Shown here: piece by piece, positions 24,613-33,975 of the stretch
How positions within the stretch are numbered: position 1 is the stretch's first letter
Layout of the letters: each line of letters opens with the position of its first letter
Assembly: GCA_003212395.1 (NCBI GenBank)
Contig: QCPU01000005.1
Span: 1-64,000, forward strand
Reading direction: 5' to 3'
DNA from: Prochlorococcus sp. AG-442-B03
GTDB lineage: Bacteria > Cyanobacteriota > Cyanobacteriia > PCC-6307 > Cyanobiaceae
Length of the DNA: 64,000 nucleotides
Notes under the pieces: generated by a model
Seen by the model: the letters and a program-made list of their open reading frames with translations, nothing else
Told to the model about the DNA's origin: nothing
The model's database searches: none
Translations under genes and position numbers: made by a program

Positions 24613-25749
24613 TTAATTAAATTTGATTAATTTATAAAATAATATTTTAGCTTCCTCTGAGTAATTTAAATTAAGAGCAAATTTTCTTGCCATATTTTTT
24701 CTATTTATTATCTCATTTTTGAATTTTTTAATATTTAATAATTGATTTTCACAAACTTTTATTAATTCATCAATGCTAAAACAATTAGTTAAGCAATTTT
24801 CAAAAAATTCATATTTGTAATACCACTGAATTAAAGGATCTTTACTTGTTAACTTAATAATATTGCATCCAAGTAATAATTTACCATAGTTACCTGTCCA
24901 ACTTGTAGTATTCCCATCTATATCAATAGATATAAAATATTTCATGTTTTCTGAAAAATCTTCTCGTTCTCCCCTTATATTTTTAAGGTTTTCATATTTA
25001 TTAAAGAAATTATCATTAGAAACTAATTTGACATTAAAAGAAGGATTATTTATAACTTTTTTTGTAAAAATTATTCTATCAATATCTTTAATTGAACCTG
25101 TAGTCGATATTCCATTAGGGCCACCCCTCCAGTAAGCTTTTTTAATAAGTGATTTACTATCAGAAAAATTAAATTCACTATTTTTTTTTATTATTAATTT
25201 AATCTTATCTTTAAGTTCTACATATCCTTTACTTAAATAGAAATGAGGATCTGGGGCTAAAATTATAGGAAAACTGGATTGATTTAAGATACTTTTTCTT
25301 ATGCAAAAAGTTATAAAAGGAATGGTTGATAAACTTAAAAGATTCTTTTCTAATAATTTATACCTTTGGTTATTTATAAGATAGCCATCAGTTAGATCCA
25401 GAATAAATTTTAGGTCTTTACTTAAACTTTTTTCTTTATATATAAAATATTCTAAAAAATTTATAAAACCATATAGTCTTCTAAATAAATGTCTTGGTTG
25501 ATCTATAAATTTTTTACTGATATTGATAATATACTTATTGCTAAAATAAATTTTTTCTATAAAAATTATCCTTGGCGATTTATCAAAAAGAGTAGACTCT
25601 TTAAAAATAATGGATGTTTTGGCGTTAATAATATTTAGACTTTCATCTGAAAAAGATAAATTTAAGTTTCCAGAACCTGCTTTAATAAGCTCCAATATTT
25701 GTTTAATTCCTAATTCATTATCACGATTTATAATTTCTAATTTATTCAT
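24613..25749 (-). CDS. CAP10-like (GT90) glycosyltransferase
   Basis: The frame begins at ATG 25749, just after the stop of the preceding gene; a TTG start at 25758 is possible. At 378 residues it shows KAYWRGGPNGIST (~204-216) and KYFISIDIDGNTTSWTGNYGKLLLGCNIIKL (~285-315), the core pattern of CAP10/Rumi/KDELC-type glycosyltransferases ('W.G' and 'Dg.g.S.r...lL..g...lk'). These enzymes add xylose or glucose in known systems. With UDP-xylose made by uxs next door, a xylosyltransferase is plausible but not proven. Confidence 0.7.
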   Translation of the reverse strand: MNKLEIINRDNELGIKQILELIKAGSGNLNLSFSDESLNIINAKTSIIFKESTLFDKSPRIIFIEKIYFSNKYIINISKKFIDQPRHLFRRLYGFINFLEYFIYKEKSLSKDLKFILDLTDGYLINNQRYKLLEKNLLSLSTIPFITFCIRKSILNQSSFPIILAPDPHFYLSKGYVELKDKIKLIIKKNSEFNFSDSKSLIKKAYWRGGPNGISTTGSIKDIDRIIFTKKVINNPSFNVKLVSNDNFFNKYENLKNIRGEREDFSENMKYFISIDIDGNTTSWTGNYGKLLLGCNIIKLTSKDPLIQWYYKYEFFENCLTNCFSIDELIKVCENQLLNIKKFKNEIINRKNMARKFALNLNYSEEAKILFYKLIKFN

Positions 25750-25751
25750 AT

Positions 25752-26516
25752 TTAACAATTTTTATCTTCAATAAATGTGGATAATCTTTTATTAAAAACA
25801 AATAATGCAGCTTTATAAACTTCCATATCAAGAAAATTAAGTTTTAATAGCTCTGTAATTTCTTCTGACTTCATCGTATGAAATTTCAACCCATTTGCAG
25901 TAACTTTTTTATTAAGAATTTTTTCTTTTCCAAAGTCTAAATTATCATAGTTTTGCTTTTCAAATAATTTTATACTTGTATTGAAAAGTTCAGTAATTCC
26001 AATATATTCAATTTTTTCTAACATATTTATCAATAAAGGGAAATGTTTCTCATGTGAATATTTACTTTCGATTTCATTCTCTAATAAATTGTAATTAGGC
26101 CCCCCAAAATTTCTTATAAGATACTTAAATTGTGAATTTACCATTTCTAAATTTGCTCCTTCATAATTTAATGCTTCTCTAAAACTCTTATCTTTTAATT
26201 TTTTATTTAAACGATCCTTTTTACTATTTTTGATATGATTATAAGCTGAAATAACTCTATCTATAGGGTTACGAAAGAACATGAAAATTGAGTAATTACT
26301 AAGACTTAAAATTTGACCTATACAAAAATAGTGCCCAGCTATTAAATCATATTCATTTAAAAAGTCTGCTCTTTTTTCTATTGGATATTTACGATGCAAG
26401 TCTAATTGAGATTGAATAGGACAATATTTTGAGTCTTCGAAATTTTTTCTTAGAGAGGCTCTAAATGAAGTTCCTGCCGTTTTTCTTACATGTATAAAAA
26501 TATATTTTTTTTTCAC
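25752..26516 (-). CDS. sulfotransferase family 2-type protein
   Basis: A 254-residue protein with PAPS loop IFIHVRKTAGTSFRASL (~6-22) and 3'-phosphate site SIFMFFRNPIDRVISAYNHI (~76-95), the classic RxP...RxxSxY form of the Sulfotransfer_2 group. GHYFCIGQI between them (~61-69) matches the usual 'GH' of the family. The active-site pieces are complete, so it is probably a working polysaccharide O-sulfotransferase. It is followed by the CAP10-like gene after two bases, suggesting the two act on the same glycan. Confidence 0.8.
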   Translation of the reverse strand: MKKKYIFIHVRKTAGTSFRASLRKNFEDSKYCPIQSQLDLHRKYPIEKRADFLNEYDLIAGHYFCIGQILSLSNYSIFMFFRNPIDRVISAYNHIKNSKKDRLNKKLKDKSFREALNYEGANLEMVNSQFKYLIRNFGGPNYNLLENEIESKYSHEKHFPLLINMLEKIEYIGITELFNTSIKLFEKQNYDNLDFGKEKILNKKVTANGLKFHTMKSEEITELLKLNFLDMEVYKAALFVFNKRLSTFIEDKNC

Positions 26517-26686
26517 AAAGGAATATTTATAATTAAGATGAGTATAACATTTTTAATAAATTTACTTTTTAATATTTTCAATTAATATTAAAAAATTTAA
26601 TTTTTAACTTAATAAAATTTTTATTTTATATTTATAAATTATAAAACAACTTTCATCTTATTAATTTTTGACTTTATAATAATCTT

Positions 26687-27655
26687 ATGACAAATAAATG
26701 TTTTATACATATTGGAGCTGAAAAATGTGGCTCAACAACTATTCAAAAGTCTTTAGAAATTAATCATAAAATTTTAAAGAAAAATAAGATTTTATCTCCT
26801 CGAGGTTTAGGCAGAGGTACTGCTCCATTAAATCATACAAAATTAGTAGTCCTCAGCTATGAAGATAATCATAAAGATGATTTAACAGAATATTTTTTTA
26901 GTAAACAAAAAAAAGAAGATTTTATTAAAAATTGTCAAAAACAAATTAAGCTTAAAGAAAATTTAATAAAAGCCAATAAGTTCTCAATAATTTTGAGTGC
27001 AGAGCATTTTTCTTCTAGGCTTAAAGGTAATAGAATTGGAAATTTTAAAAAATTAATAAATAATTTTTCATCCAACTTTAAGATTATCTTGATAGTTAGG
27101 AATCAAATAGATTGGCACATTAGTGCTTATAATACATATATAAGGTGCGGAGGTAAAAAGAGTTTAGAGGATTGGCTTGAAATATCAATTAGGCAAAAAT
27201 CAGCAGATTGGTATTTAAAAATCTCATCATGGTTAAAATACTTTAAAGAAGAAAATATTTCTGTATTACCATTAAGAGATAATTTCAAAAATATATCTTT
27301 AGAAGATAGATTTTATAAATCTTGTGAAATTAGCAATGATGTCCTAAAAGATCTTGAAAAACCTCCAAGAATGAATGAATCCTTAAATTCATATCTTCTT
27401 GAGAAAATTAGAATAATTAATAATAAAATGCCATGGATGATAGAAGGTTTGATTAATAAAGAAAGAATAAGAGCTATTGAAATAGAAAAAAAGATTTTTG
27501 AAGAAAAAACCCAAATTCAAAAGGAAGATTTATTAAATAATTTAAAATTTATAGATTACGAATTAAAAGATTATATTAAGAATGCTTATAAGGAAAATAA
27601 TTTAAATTTATTAAAAAAGTTTCCCCATCTAGAGATGGAAATTGAGAGATTTTAA
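26687..27655 (+). CDS. sulfotransferase-like protein
   Basis: A 322-residue protein starting MTNKCFIHIGAEKCGSTTIQKSL, a canonical PAPS loop with Lys (EKCGSTTIQ). The 3'-phosphate site is KIILIVRNQIDWHISAYNTYI (~123-143). A lysine-rich helical C-terminus is not distinctive. The acceptor is unknown. It converges with the next minus-strand glycosyltransferase, overlapping its end by 4 bases. Confidence 0.75.
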   Translation: MTNKCFIHIGAEKCGSTTIQKSLEINHKILKKNKILSPRGLGRGTAPLNHTKLVVLSYEDNHKDDLTEYFFSKQKKEDFIKNCQKQIKLKENLIKANKFSIILSAEHFSSRLKGNRIGNFKKLINNFSSNFKIILIVRNQIDWHISAYNTYIRCGGKKSLEDWLEISIRQKSADWYLKISSWLKYFKEENISVLPLRDNFKNISLEDRFYKSCEISNDVLKDLEKPPRMNESLNSYLLEKIRIINNKMPWMIEGLINKERIRAIEIEKKIFEEKTQIQKEDLLNNLKFIDYELKDYIKNAYKENNLNLLKKFPHLEMEIERF

Positions 27656-30153
27656 AGTTCGAATATTTTATTCATATTTTGAGAGTTGTTTGATAAAACT
27701 TCTTGAGCTTTCTTTGAAATTGCATCTTTAATTTTATTAGATTTATTATGTGGACTTTCAAAGAGTTTTACAGCTGCAATAATTTTTTCTTCAAGCTCTT
27801 TTTCATTCATGAAAGTAAATGAGTCTTTAATATCTTTTATTTGCATGCTTGGGCCTCCTTTACCATAAACTACAGTAATGCATCCATTCATCAATGCTTC
27901 AAATGTAGAAATACCAAAATGTTCACATTTCTCCGGGTTAATTTCCTCATTAATTCCTAAACCTGTAGCATGTAAATATATTGCTGAATCCTTGTAAAAG
28001 TTTTCAACTACTTCTCTAGAGGCATTTATAAAAAATTTTGTATTTTTTTGATTTGAATTTGACTTTGTTAAATCCAAATGCTGAACAGAACTATTTGATT
28101 TATAATCTACTGAGCCCACAAAAACTAAATTCCATTCATCAGAGATTTTACCTTCAGAAAGTAATTCTTTGAATGTTTTTGCTATCAGATGTTGATTTTT
28201 GCAATGTCCTTCTAAATTGAATCTGCCAATATTAAGTATAAATTTATCTTTAGGTTTATTATTTTTTAAATTAGAAAAATTATCTTTTTCTTTGAAACCT
28301 AAAATAGGATAAATTGTTTTTGATAAATGTTTTGCCCATAATCTTTGAGACCAAAATTCAGTAAAATCAGAATTATATAAAAAAGTATATTTTTGCAAAC
28401 ATTCATTTGATATTGATGAATGCGGAAATGAAACAATATAGAAAGATTTTTTTGCTAGAGATATAAGATTTGATTTAAAAGTACTATTTATAAAAATATC
28501 AAATCTTGATGTTAACGCAGGAGTTATTGAGCCAGTTATTAATTTATAGGCTTTTTTTATATTCAATCCGAAATATTCAGATAACTTTTCTTTGTCAAAA
28601 TTAGTTTCTGAAATTAAAAAAACCTTATAACCTTTATTAATAAAAATAAATGCGAAATCTAAGGCATGTTTTTCACCTCCACCAAAAGTATTCCAATAAG
28701 AGTTATAAATACCAATAGTTAAATCTTTTTGATTGATAAGCATAGTTTTATTTTTATTATCTAAACTTTTATCTAGTTCTTGTAATCTTTTTCTTAGATT
28801 TTCAGAAATATCAAAGTATTCAGAAGGTATATTTTTGAATAAAATTTCTTCATTATTATTGACAATAAAATCATATATTTTCTTACTTCTTGAAACTAAA
28901 GTTTTCCAAGTATTACTATTTTCTTGAGTACTTTCAGAATGTTTATGAAATATTTTTGCAGAAGGTACATAAATTATTTTCATATTATTTTCATTTATCC
29001 AATGGCTTAATTCCGAATCTTCAAAGTATGCAAAAAACTCAGATATAAATATTTTTCTTCTTATAAATAAATCCCTTCTTAAAAGTACACAACAACCACA
29101 AAATGCTTTAATATAGGATTTTTTTTCATATTCTTGTTTTTCAATTTCTCCAAATCCTATATCGAATAATTGGCCATCATTTCTTATTCCCGAACCTGCA
29201 TTATTAATGAGAAATCTTGAAGAAGAATGATGAAGACTATTTAGTGTAATTTTAAAATCAACACTAAGAAATGAAACTACCCTTGGAGAAATTATTACTG
29301 ATGAATTATTGGAATCAAAATTTGCAAAAATATAAAAATCTTCTGTATTATTATCAAGTTTTGTAATTCCTATTTCTATATCTTCATATGTCGTAGGAAT
29401 TGAAATGTCAATAGATATTTCTCCATTTAAACTACTTATAGTATGTTCATCTTCTAGAGTACCTTGTCTTACAAAATATTTTTTATAAGGAATTTTTTTT
29501 AATAAACCTGAAAAGTTTGCTTTAAAGTTTTCTCCACCTGATTTTAAGTTTATCTTTTGAAATGCATCGTAGAAGTAAATAAGAGGAGATGCAGCTGCAC
29601 AACTTGCATCCATTCTAAGACTAAAAACTAAGTTTTTAACAGCATTATTATCTAGTTTTGTATCAGGATTAAGTAAAAGGATTAATTCACCATCAGATTT
29701 ATCTAAACCTATATTATTTGCTTCTGCGAAACCAACATTGTCACACTTAACATATTTGAATTTACTTATAAATTTGCTACAAATTTCTTTTGTATTATCT
29801 TCACCATTATCAATAATAATTAATTCCCAATGAGTATAAGTTTGTTCTAATAATGAGGGCAGTAATTTATATAATTCATTCCCTGAATTATAAGAAACAA
29901 TTATTATACTTATTAAAGGAATTTTTGAAATACATCCTAATTTATTACTAATTTCTAATTGAGATTCTTGATTATATTTTACATGATTTCTTAAGTTATC
30001 TTTTTGATTGAAAATTTTGGGAATTTGATTTAAATAGAAATTTAAAATTGATTTCGGATATTCGTTTTTTTTAAGAACATCAATTAATTTTAAAAGTTCA
30101 GTATATTCTTTATTATCAAGTAATAATTTTAGTTTTCCATGAATATTTTCCAT
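27652..30153 (-). CDS. two-domain glycosyltransferase (GT2 + GT4)
   Basis: An 833-residue protein. After ~80 residues of helix, a GT2 domain begins at IPLISIIIVSYNSGNELYKLL (~79-99) with LLLNPDTKLD (~157-166, the DxD-like motif). An insertion of ~130 residues interrupts it before CGCCVLLRRDLF (~350) and FAYFEDSELSHW (~368). A GT-B domain follows from LTIGIYNSYWNTFGGGEKHALD (~477-498) to HFGISTFEALMNGCITVVYGKGGP (~757-780). One polypeptide thus probably adds two sugars. It lies 2 bases from the end of the next sulfotransferase gene. Confidence 0.8.
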   Translation of the reverse strand: MENIHGKLKLLLDNKEYTELLKLIDVLKKNEYPKSILNFYLNQIPKIFNQKDNLRNHVKYNQESQLEISNKLGCISKIPLISIIIVSYNSGNELYKLLPSLLEQTYTHWELIIIDNGEDNTKEICSKFISKFKYVKCDNVGFAEANNIGLDKSDGELILLLNPDTKLDNNAVKNLVFSLRMDASCAAASPLIYFYDAFQKINLKSGGENFKANFSGLLKKIPYKKYFVRQGTLEDEHTISSLNGEISIDISIPTTYEDIEIGITKLDNNTEDFYIFANFDSNNSSVIISPRVVSFLSVDFKITLNSLHHSSSRFLINNAGSGIRNDGQLFDIGFGEIEKQEYEKKSYIKAFCGCCVLLRRDLFIRRKIFISEFFAYFEDSELSHWINENNMKIIYVPSAKIFHKHSESTQENSNTWKTLVSRSKKIYDFIVNNNEEILFKNIPSEYFDISENLRKRLQELDKSLDNKNKTMLINQKDLTIGIYNSYWNTFGGGEKHALDFAFIFINKGYKVFLISETNFDKEKLSEYFGLNIKKAYKLITGSITPALTSRFDIFINSTFKSNLISLAKKSFYIVSFPHSSISNECLQKYTFLYNSDFTEFWSQRLWAKHLSKTIYPILGFKEKDNFSNLKNNKPKDKFILNIGRFNLEGHCKNQHLIAKTFKELLSEGKISDEWNLVFVGSVDYKSNSSVQHLDLTKSNSNQKNTKFFINASREVVENFYKDSAIYLHATGLGINEEINPEKCEHFGISTFEALMNGCITVVYGKGGPSMQIKDIKDSFTFMNEKELEEKIIAAVKLFESPHNKSNKIKDAISKKAQEVLSNNSQNMNKIFEL

Positions 30154-30155
30154 AA

Positions 30156-32009
30156 CTAATTTTTTTTCTTAATGTAATTATTGCTTAAATCTAAATATTT
30201 TTTTAACTCAGCATATGAATTTGTTTTTTCTATATATAAAAAAATATCTGATAAATATGTCATTAAAATCTTATATGAAGTTTCTTCATTAAATAACGTT
30301 TCATGTGAAGGTACTAATTTTTTGCTTTTTAAATCTCTTAATTCATTTATTGTAATATCTCCATGATATTTATTAGTAATCTTCTTATATCCCTGAGTAG
30401 TATTATTTACATTTTTTCTAGTGTCAATAAATTTTATTTTTGATTTCAATTCAATTTCATCAATTTCTTTTGATAACTTATCTAAAGAAATCCATTTGTC
30501 ATATTCATCAAACAAAATAAAGTCTATTTGGGGCCTTGTATGTATATCTTTATAAATTATATTTGGGTTTTCCCAGATAATATTTATATATTTTTCAAAA
30601 GTTAGATTCTCAAATTTGCAAAATTTATTTAAAAATGTATTCCCATAACTTTTATCGCTAGAAAATATTTCTTCAGAATTACCCACAAGCTTATCTAGGA
30701 AGTATGAAGATAATCTTGTAAAAGGAGATCTAAGAATTATAAAAGAGTAGCAACAATTTTTTAATTCATTTTCAGTTGCCTGTTGAGAATCATTATTGCC
30801 ATGAATCCAATCAATATCATCAAGATCTCTTACGAATCCATTAGCTAAGGCGAAAGAGTATCTTAAAGATGTGCAGGCATTTTTGGGAATGAAGGTGCAC
30901 ATTGTAGAACTAGAAAAATTGTAAAGAGTAAATCTTTTTGCGAAATTGTGCTCTTGGTTATTTGCAATATTTTTTGTGGTTCCAATTATTTTTACAAATC
31001 TTCTTGTCGATTCTTTTTTTCGACTAATGAATCGTTTAGTAAATATATTTGATAATTCTTTATTATTAGATGATAATAATTTAAATAATGGGAATCTATA
31101 AAGATCTCGATAATAATCAAGCATTGAATTATCTTCAAAATATTTTTCAAATTTGCTTCTATTAGAATCATATTTTGAAAAAATTTTTTCTTTATCCTCA
31201 ATTTGAATATTAATATCTTCATCAAGATCCAAAAATCTTTCGTATGGGAAAATTTTTTTTAATGAATATAAATTATTATGATTTCTACTTGAAATATCTT
31301 CAAGCTGCTTACTCAATAAATCATTTTCAATATTCAGATCTTTAACTTCAATATTTAAACGATCATTAGCAATATTAAGATCCTTAATTTTAGTATTTAA
31401 ATGATGATTATTAAGTTCCCAAATATTAAGCATGCTATCTAATACAGTTTTTTTGGAATAGTTTTTTCCAAAAATATTATCATCATATTCCTTATCTTTA
31501 TTCCAATAAATAATGCTTACTATATATTGAAAATCAATTTTTTCTAAAAGCGATTCTTTTATTAGATGATCCTCAAACAAAAATAATAATATTTTTTTGT
31601 TTTCTATTCTGTATTTTTTTAAAATATTATTTAGACTTAAACTCCTTATTTTCTCTATTGATATTAATTTTAAATTTTGATTTTCAATATTTTTTTCTGA
31701 TAAATTAAGTATCCCATTTTTTCTTTCATCATTATATGTGTACCAATTTACAGTATCATCATTTAATGAAACTAATTCCTGAAAAATTGATACATCCTCT
31801 ATATTTTCAATTTGATAATTAAAGCAAAATTCATTTAAATCAAAATTTTTGTAAGTTAAAATTTTTATATTCTTTTCTATCTTTAAAATTGAAGCTAAAT
31901 TATCAAGGTTATCTGGAATTCCTAGTATTAAAATTTCTTCAGATTTATTAGATTGTTCTTTAAGGGTCCAACTAATTAAATCTTGATAATCAAACTTTCT
32001 CTCTAACAA
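30156..32009 (-). CDS. multidomain sulfotransferase with N-terminal FkbM-like region
   Basis: A 617-residue protein in three parts. Residues ~25-180 contain VNWYTYNDERKNG and ISIEKIRSLSLNNILKKY, reminiscent of a degenerate FkbM methyltransferase fold. A heptad coiled coil follows (~205-245, KDLNIANDRLNIEVKDLNIEND). The C-terminal sulfotransferase domain has PAPS loop TFIPKNACTSLRYSFAL (~376-392) and 3'-phosphate site FIILRSPFTRLSSYFLDKL (~432-450). The last domain is well supported; the first is a guess. The coiled coil may join it to a partner enzyme. Confidence 0.7.
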   Translation of the reverse strand: MLERKFDYQDLISWTLKEQSNKSEEILILGIPDNLDNLASILKIEKNIKILTYKNFDLNEFCFNYQIENIEDVSIFQELVSLNDDTVNWYTYNDERKNGILNLSEKNIENQNLKLISIEKIRSLSLNNILKKYRIENKKILLFLFEDHLIKESLLEKIDFQYIVSIIYWNKDKEYDDNIFGKNYSKKTVLDSMLNIWELNNHHLNTKIKDLNIANDRLNIEVKDLNIENDLLSKQLEDISSRNHNNLYSLKKIFPYERFLDLDEDINIQIEDKEKIFSKYDSNRSKFEKYFEDNSMLDYYRDLYRFPLFKLLSSNNKELSNIFTKRFISRKKESTRRFVKIIGTTKNIANNQEHNFAKRFTLYNFSSSTMCTFIPKNACTSLRYSFALANGFVRDLDDIDWIHGNNDSQQATENELKNCCYSFIILRSPFTRLSSYFLDKLVGNSEEIFSSDKSYGNTFLNKFCKFENLTFEKYINIIWENPNIIYKDIHTRPQIDFILFDEYDKWISLDKLSKEIDEIELKSKIKFIDTRKNVNNTTQGYKKITNKYHGDITINELRDLKSKKLVPSHETLFNEETSYKILMTYLSDIFLYIEKTNSYAELKKYLDLSNNYIKKKN

Positions 32010-32131
32010 AATTATAAAAGTTTCTCATAATAATATAGCAGCGCCCATGAATATAGGTAAACATTTTAAAGTTTAATAGTATTAAGGAATTTAAAGCATG
32101 ATAGTATAATTTTATTTGGTTTTGTTTTTAA

Positions 32132-32974
32132 ATGTATTGGTATTCACCAATCCCTATAAATAAAAAATTAAGTGATAAGCTTAAATATTCCAATATTTAT
32201 GAAATTCGAGATATAAAAGATACTAATGATCTAATTTTATTAATATATAATCCTCCTGATATTCTTATAGATTATTTTTTGAAAGAAAATATAGAAAATT
32301 ATTTAAGTGTAGATTTTTTAATAAATTATTATAATAATTTCAATAACATAAAACTGAATGATAATTTAAAACTTATTGCAGGTTGGAATTTAGAATATAT
32401 TAATAATGAAGATTTAAATAATCTTTTTAATAATGAATATGAGAAAAAAGAGTCAAAAATAAAAATTCCCAAGATTGATAGTAATATTAGTTTAATAGCA
32501 TTAGAAATTTTAAGAAGTCAAAATAATATATTAGATTTTTACCAAGATATCGAATTGAAAGCTTTAATTGTGGATAGAGAAATAGATTTGAATATTAAAT
32601 TTAGAATAAAAAATAATCTTAATAGTTGTGATTCTCTTTTAAAAGATAAAAATAATTCTTACAAGATGATAGATTTAAATAAAGAATTAGAAAATAAATT
32701 AAGACATTTTGAAAAGGAATTAGATTATTTAAAAGCATATAATCAAAAACTCGAAGAAGATCTTGAGAATTTTTATGTCAAGAATAAGAATTTAGAAGAA
32801 TTATCTAATAAACAGGATATTTTGATTAAGAGGGCATCAAAAGTTTTGCAGTCTATTACGCAAATTAATATAAGGAAACTTATTAAGATCAATGATATTG
32901 TTCATGATATAAACCACAAGAGTGCAAAATCAAGATTGCCTTTTTTTAAAAAAATTAAAGGTAATTTTGGTTGA
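32132..32974 (+). CDS. coiled-coil protein of unknown function
   Basis: A 280-residue acidic-to-neutral protein. The N-terminal ~125 residues look globular (DLILLIYNPPDILIDYFLK, KLIAGWNLEYINNEDL). Residues ~175-225 form a strong coiled coil (LNKELENKLRHFEKELDYLKAYNQKLEEDLENF), and the tail is basic. I recognise no enzyme motif. The layout (small N-domain, coiled coil) resembles the non-catalytic parts of the neighbouring 617-residue sulfotransferase, so it may be a scaffold or a length regulator. That is speculation from position. Confidence 0.55.
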   Translation: MYWYSPIPINKKLSDKLKYSNIYEIRDIKDTNDLILLIYNPPDILIDYFLKENIENYLSVDFLINYYNNFNNIKLNDNLKLIAGWNLEYINNEDLNNLFNNEYEKKESKIKIPKIDSNISLIALEILRSQNNILDFYQDIELKALIVDREIDLNIKFRIKNNLNSCDSLLKDKNNSYKMIDLNKELENKLRHFEKELDYLKAYNQKLEEDLENFYVKNKNLEELSNKQDILIKRASKVLQSITQINIRKLIKINDIVHDINHKSAKSRLPFFKKIKGNFG

Positions 32975-32977
32975 AAT

Positions 32978-33886
32978 CTAATTTTTTCTAAATTTAAGGA
33001 AATTCTTAACCCTATTCAAAAGACTTCTATTTTTAATTTGCTTCTCTAAATTATTAAGATTTTTTATTGATGAAGAAATAATATCTAATTCATTTTTTAA
33101 TTCTTCAATATTATTAGTTTTTTCAATAAATTTATTATCTAATGTAGTTTTTATTTCTTTAATGTGATGTAGATTTTCAATAAATTGATCATCTTTTTCT
33201 TTAAAATCAATCTCTTTTCTTAAATCTCTCGAGATTTTTATAATGTTTGTTTGTGGAAGTTTATATTCTCCTTTTTCATCAAAAGTAAACCATACTTCTT
33301 TATCAATCCAAGCTTCATCCAAGTAATTACTATCAAGAAGAAAACCGCATTTTTTATTAATTTTGAGATTTTCTAAGCCTCCATGATCTTGATTACATTC
33401 AACTTCAACTGGATTAGTATCTTTTGACCATAACCAAATAGAAACCGACTTCTCTTGATTTGTTTTTGTAGCCCACCCATGAAGGATACCCTCTGGGGTT
33501 ATGCCATCAAAATGACCATCTATTCCTTTTAAATCACTTTTTAAAAGGTTCTCAAGTATTTTATGATTTTTTTCTGGTTCCTTCAGAAAGGATATTTCAA
33601 CACTATATTTACCATCAAAACTCATTGCTATAAATGATAAGTTATCAAGATCGATATCTTTTGATATATTCAAAAGGCTAATAGAAAAACCAGGAGTGCA
33701 TTCAACTCCAAATTTTCTAACAATATCTTCTCTCGCTCCATTAATCTCAGCTCTAGATATTAACTCTTGGTTACTAATCATTCTAACTTCGGAAAATTTG
33801 ATTTTTCTTGAAAAAACCCAACCTGATATTTTACTTGTTGATATAAAATCTATACCCCCTTCTAAACCAAAATTAGATTTACCCAT
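32978..33886 (-). CDS. two-repeat beta-sandwich protein with coiled-coil tail
   Basis: A 302-residue protein with two related repeats: GGIDFISTSKISGWVFSRK (~10-28) and GHFDGITPEGILHGWATKT (~123-141), each followed by a beta-rich stretch with 'v.i......' strands. This 'G.iD.i....I.GWv' pattern occurs in modules attached to glycosyltransferases in polysaccharide clusters and may bind carbohydrate. The C-terminus (~235-300) is a coiled coil. There is no catalytic motif and no signal peptide. It is immediately upstream, in the same orientation, of the GT2 gene at 33976. Confidence 0.6.
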   Translation of the reverse strand: MGKSNFGLEGGIDFISTSKISGWVFSRKIKFSEVRMISNQELISRAEINGAREDIVRKFGVECTPGFSISLLNISKDIDLDNLSFIAMSFDGKYSVEISFLKEPEKNHKILENLLKSDLKGIDGHFDGITPEGILHGWATKTNQEKSVSIWLWSKDTNPVEVECNQDHGGLENLKINKKCGFLLDSNYLDEAWIDKEVWFTFDEKGEYKLPQTNIIKISRDLRKEIDFKEKDDQFIENLHHIKEIKTTLDNKFIEKTNNIEELKNELDIISSSIKNLNNLEKQIKNRSLLNRVKNFLKFRKN

Positions 33887-33975
33887 TTTTGCTAATATTT
33901 TTAACCTAATATTATATTTAAGAATAGCAAAAATGAATAAACATATTAATAGTGAAATAGTAATTTATTAAAAAG

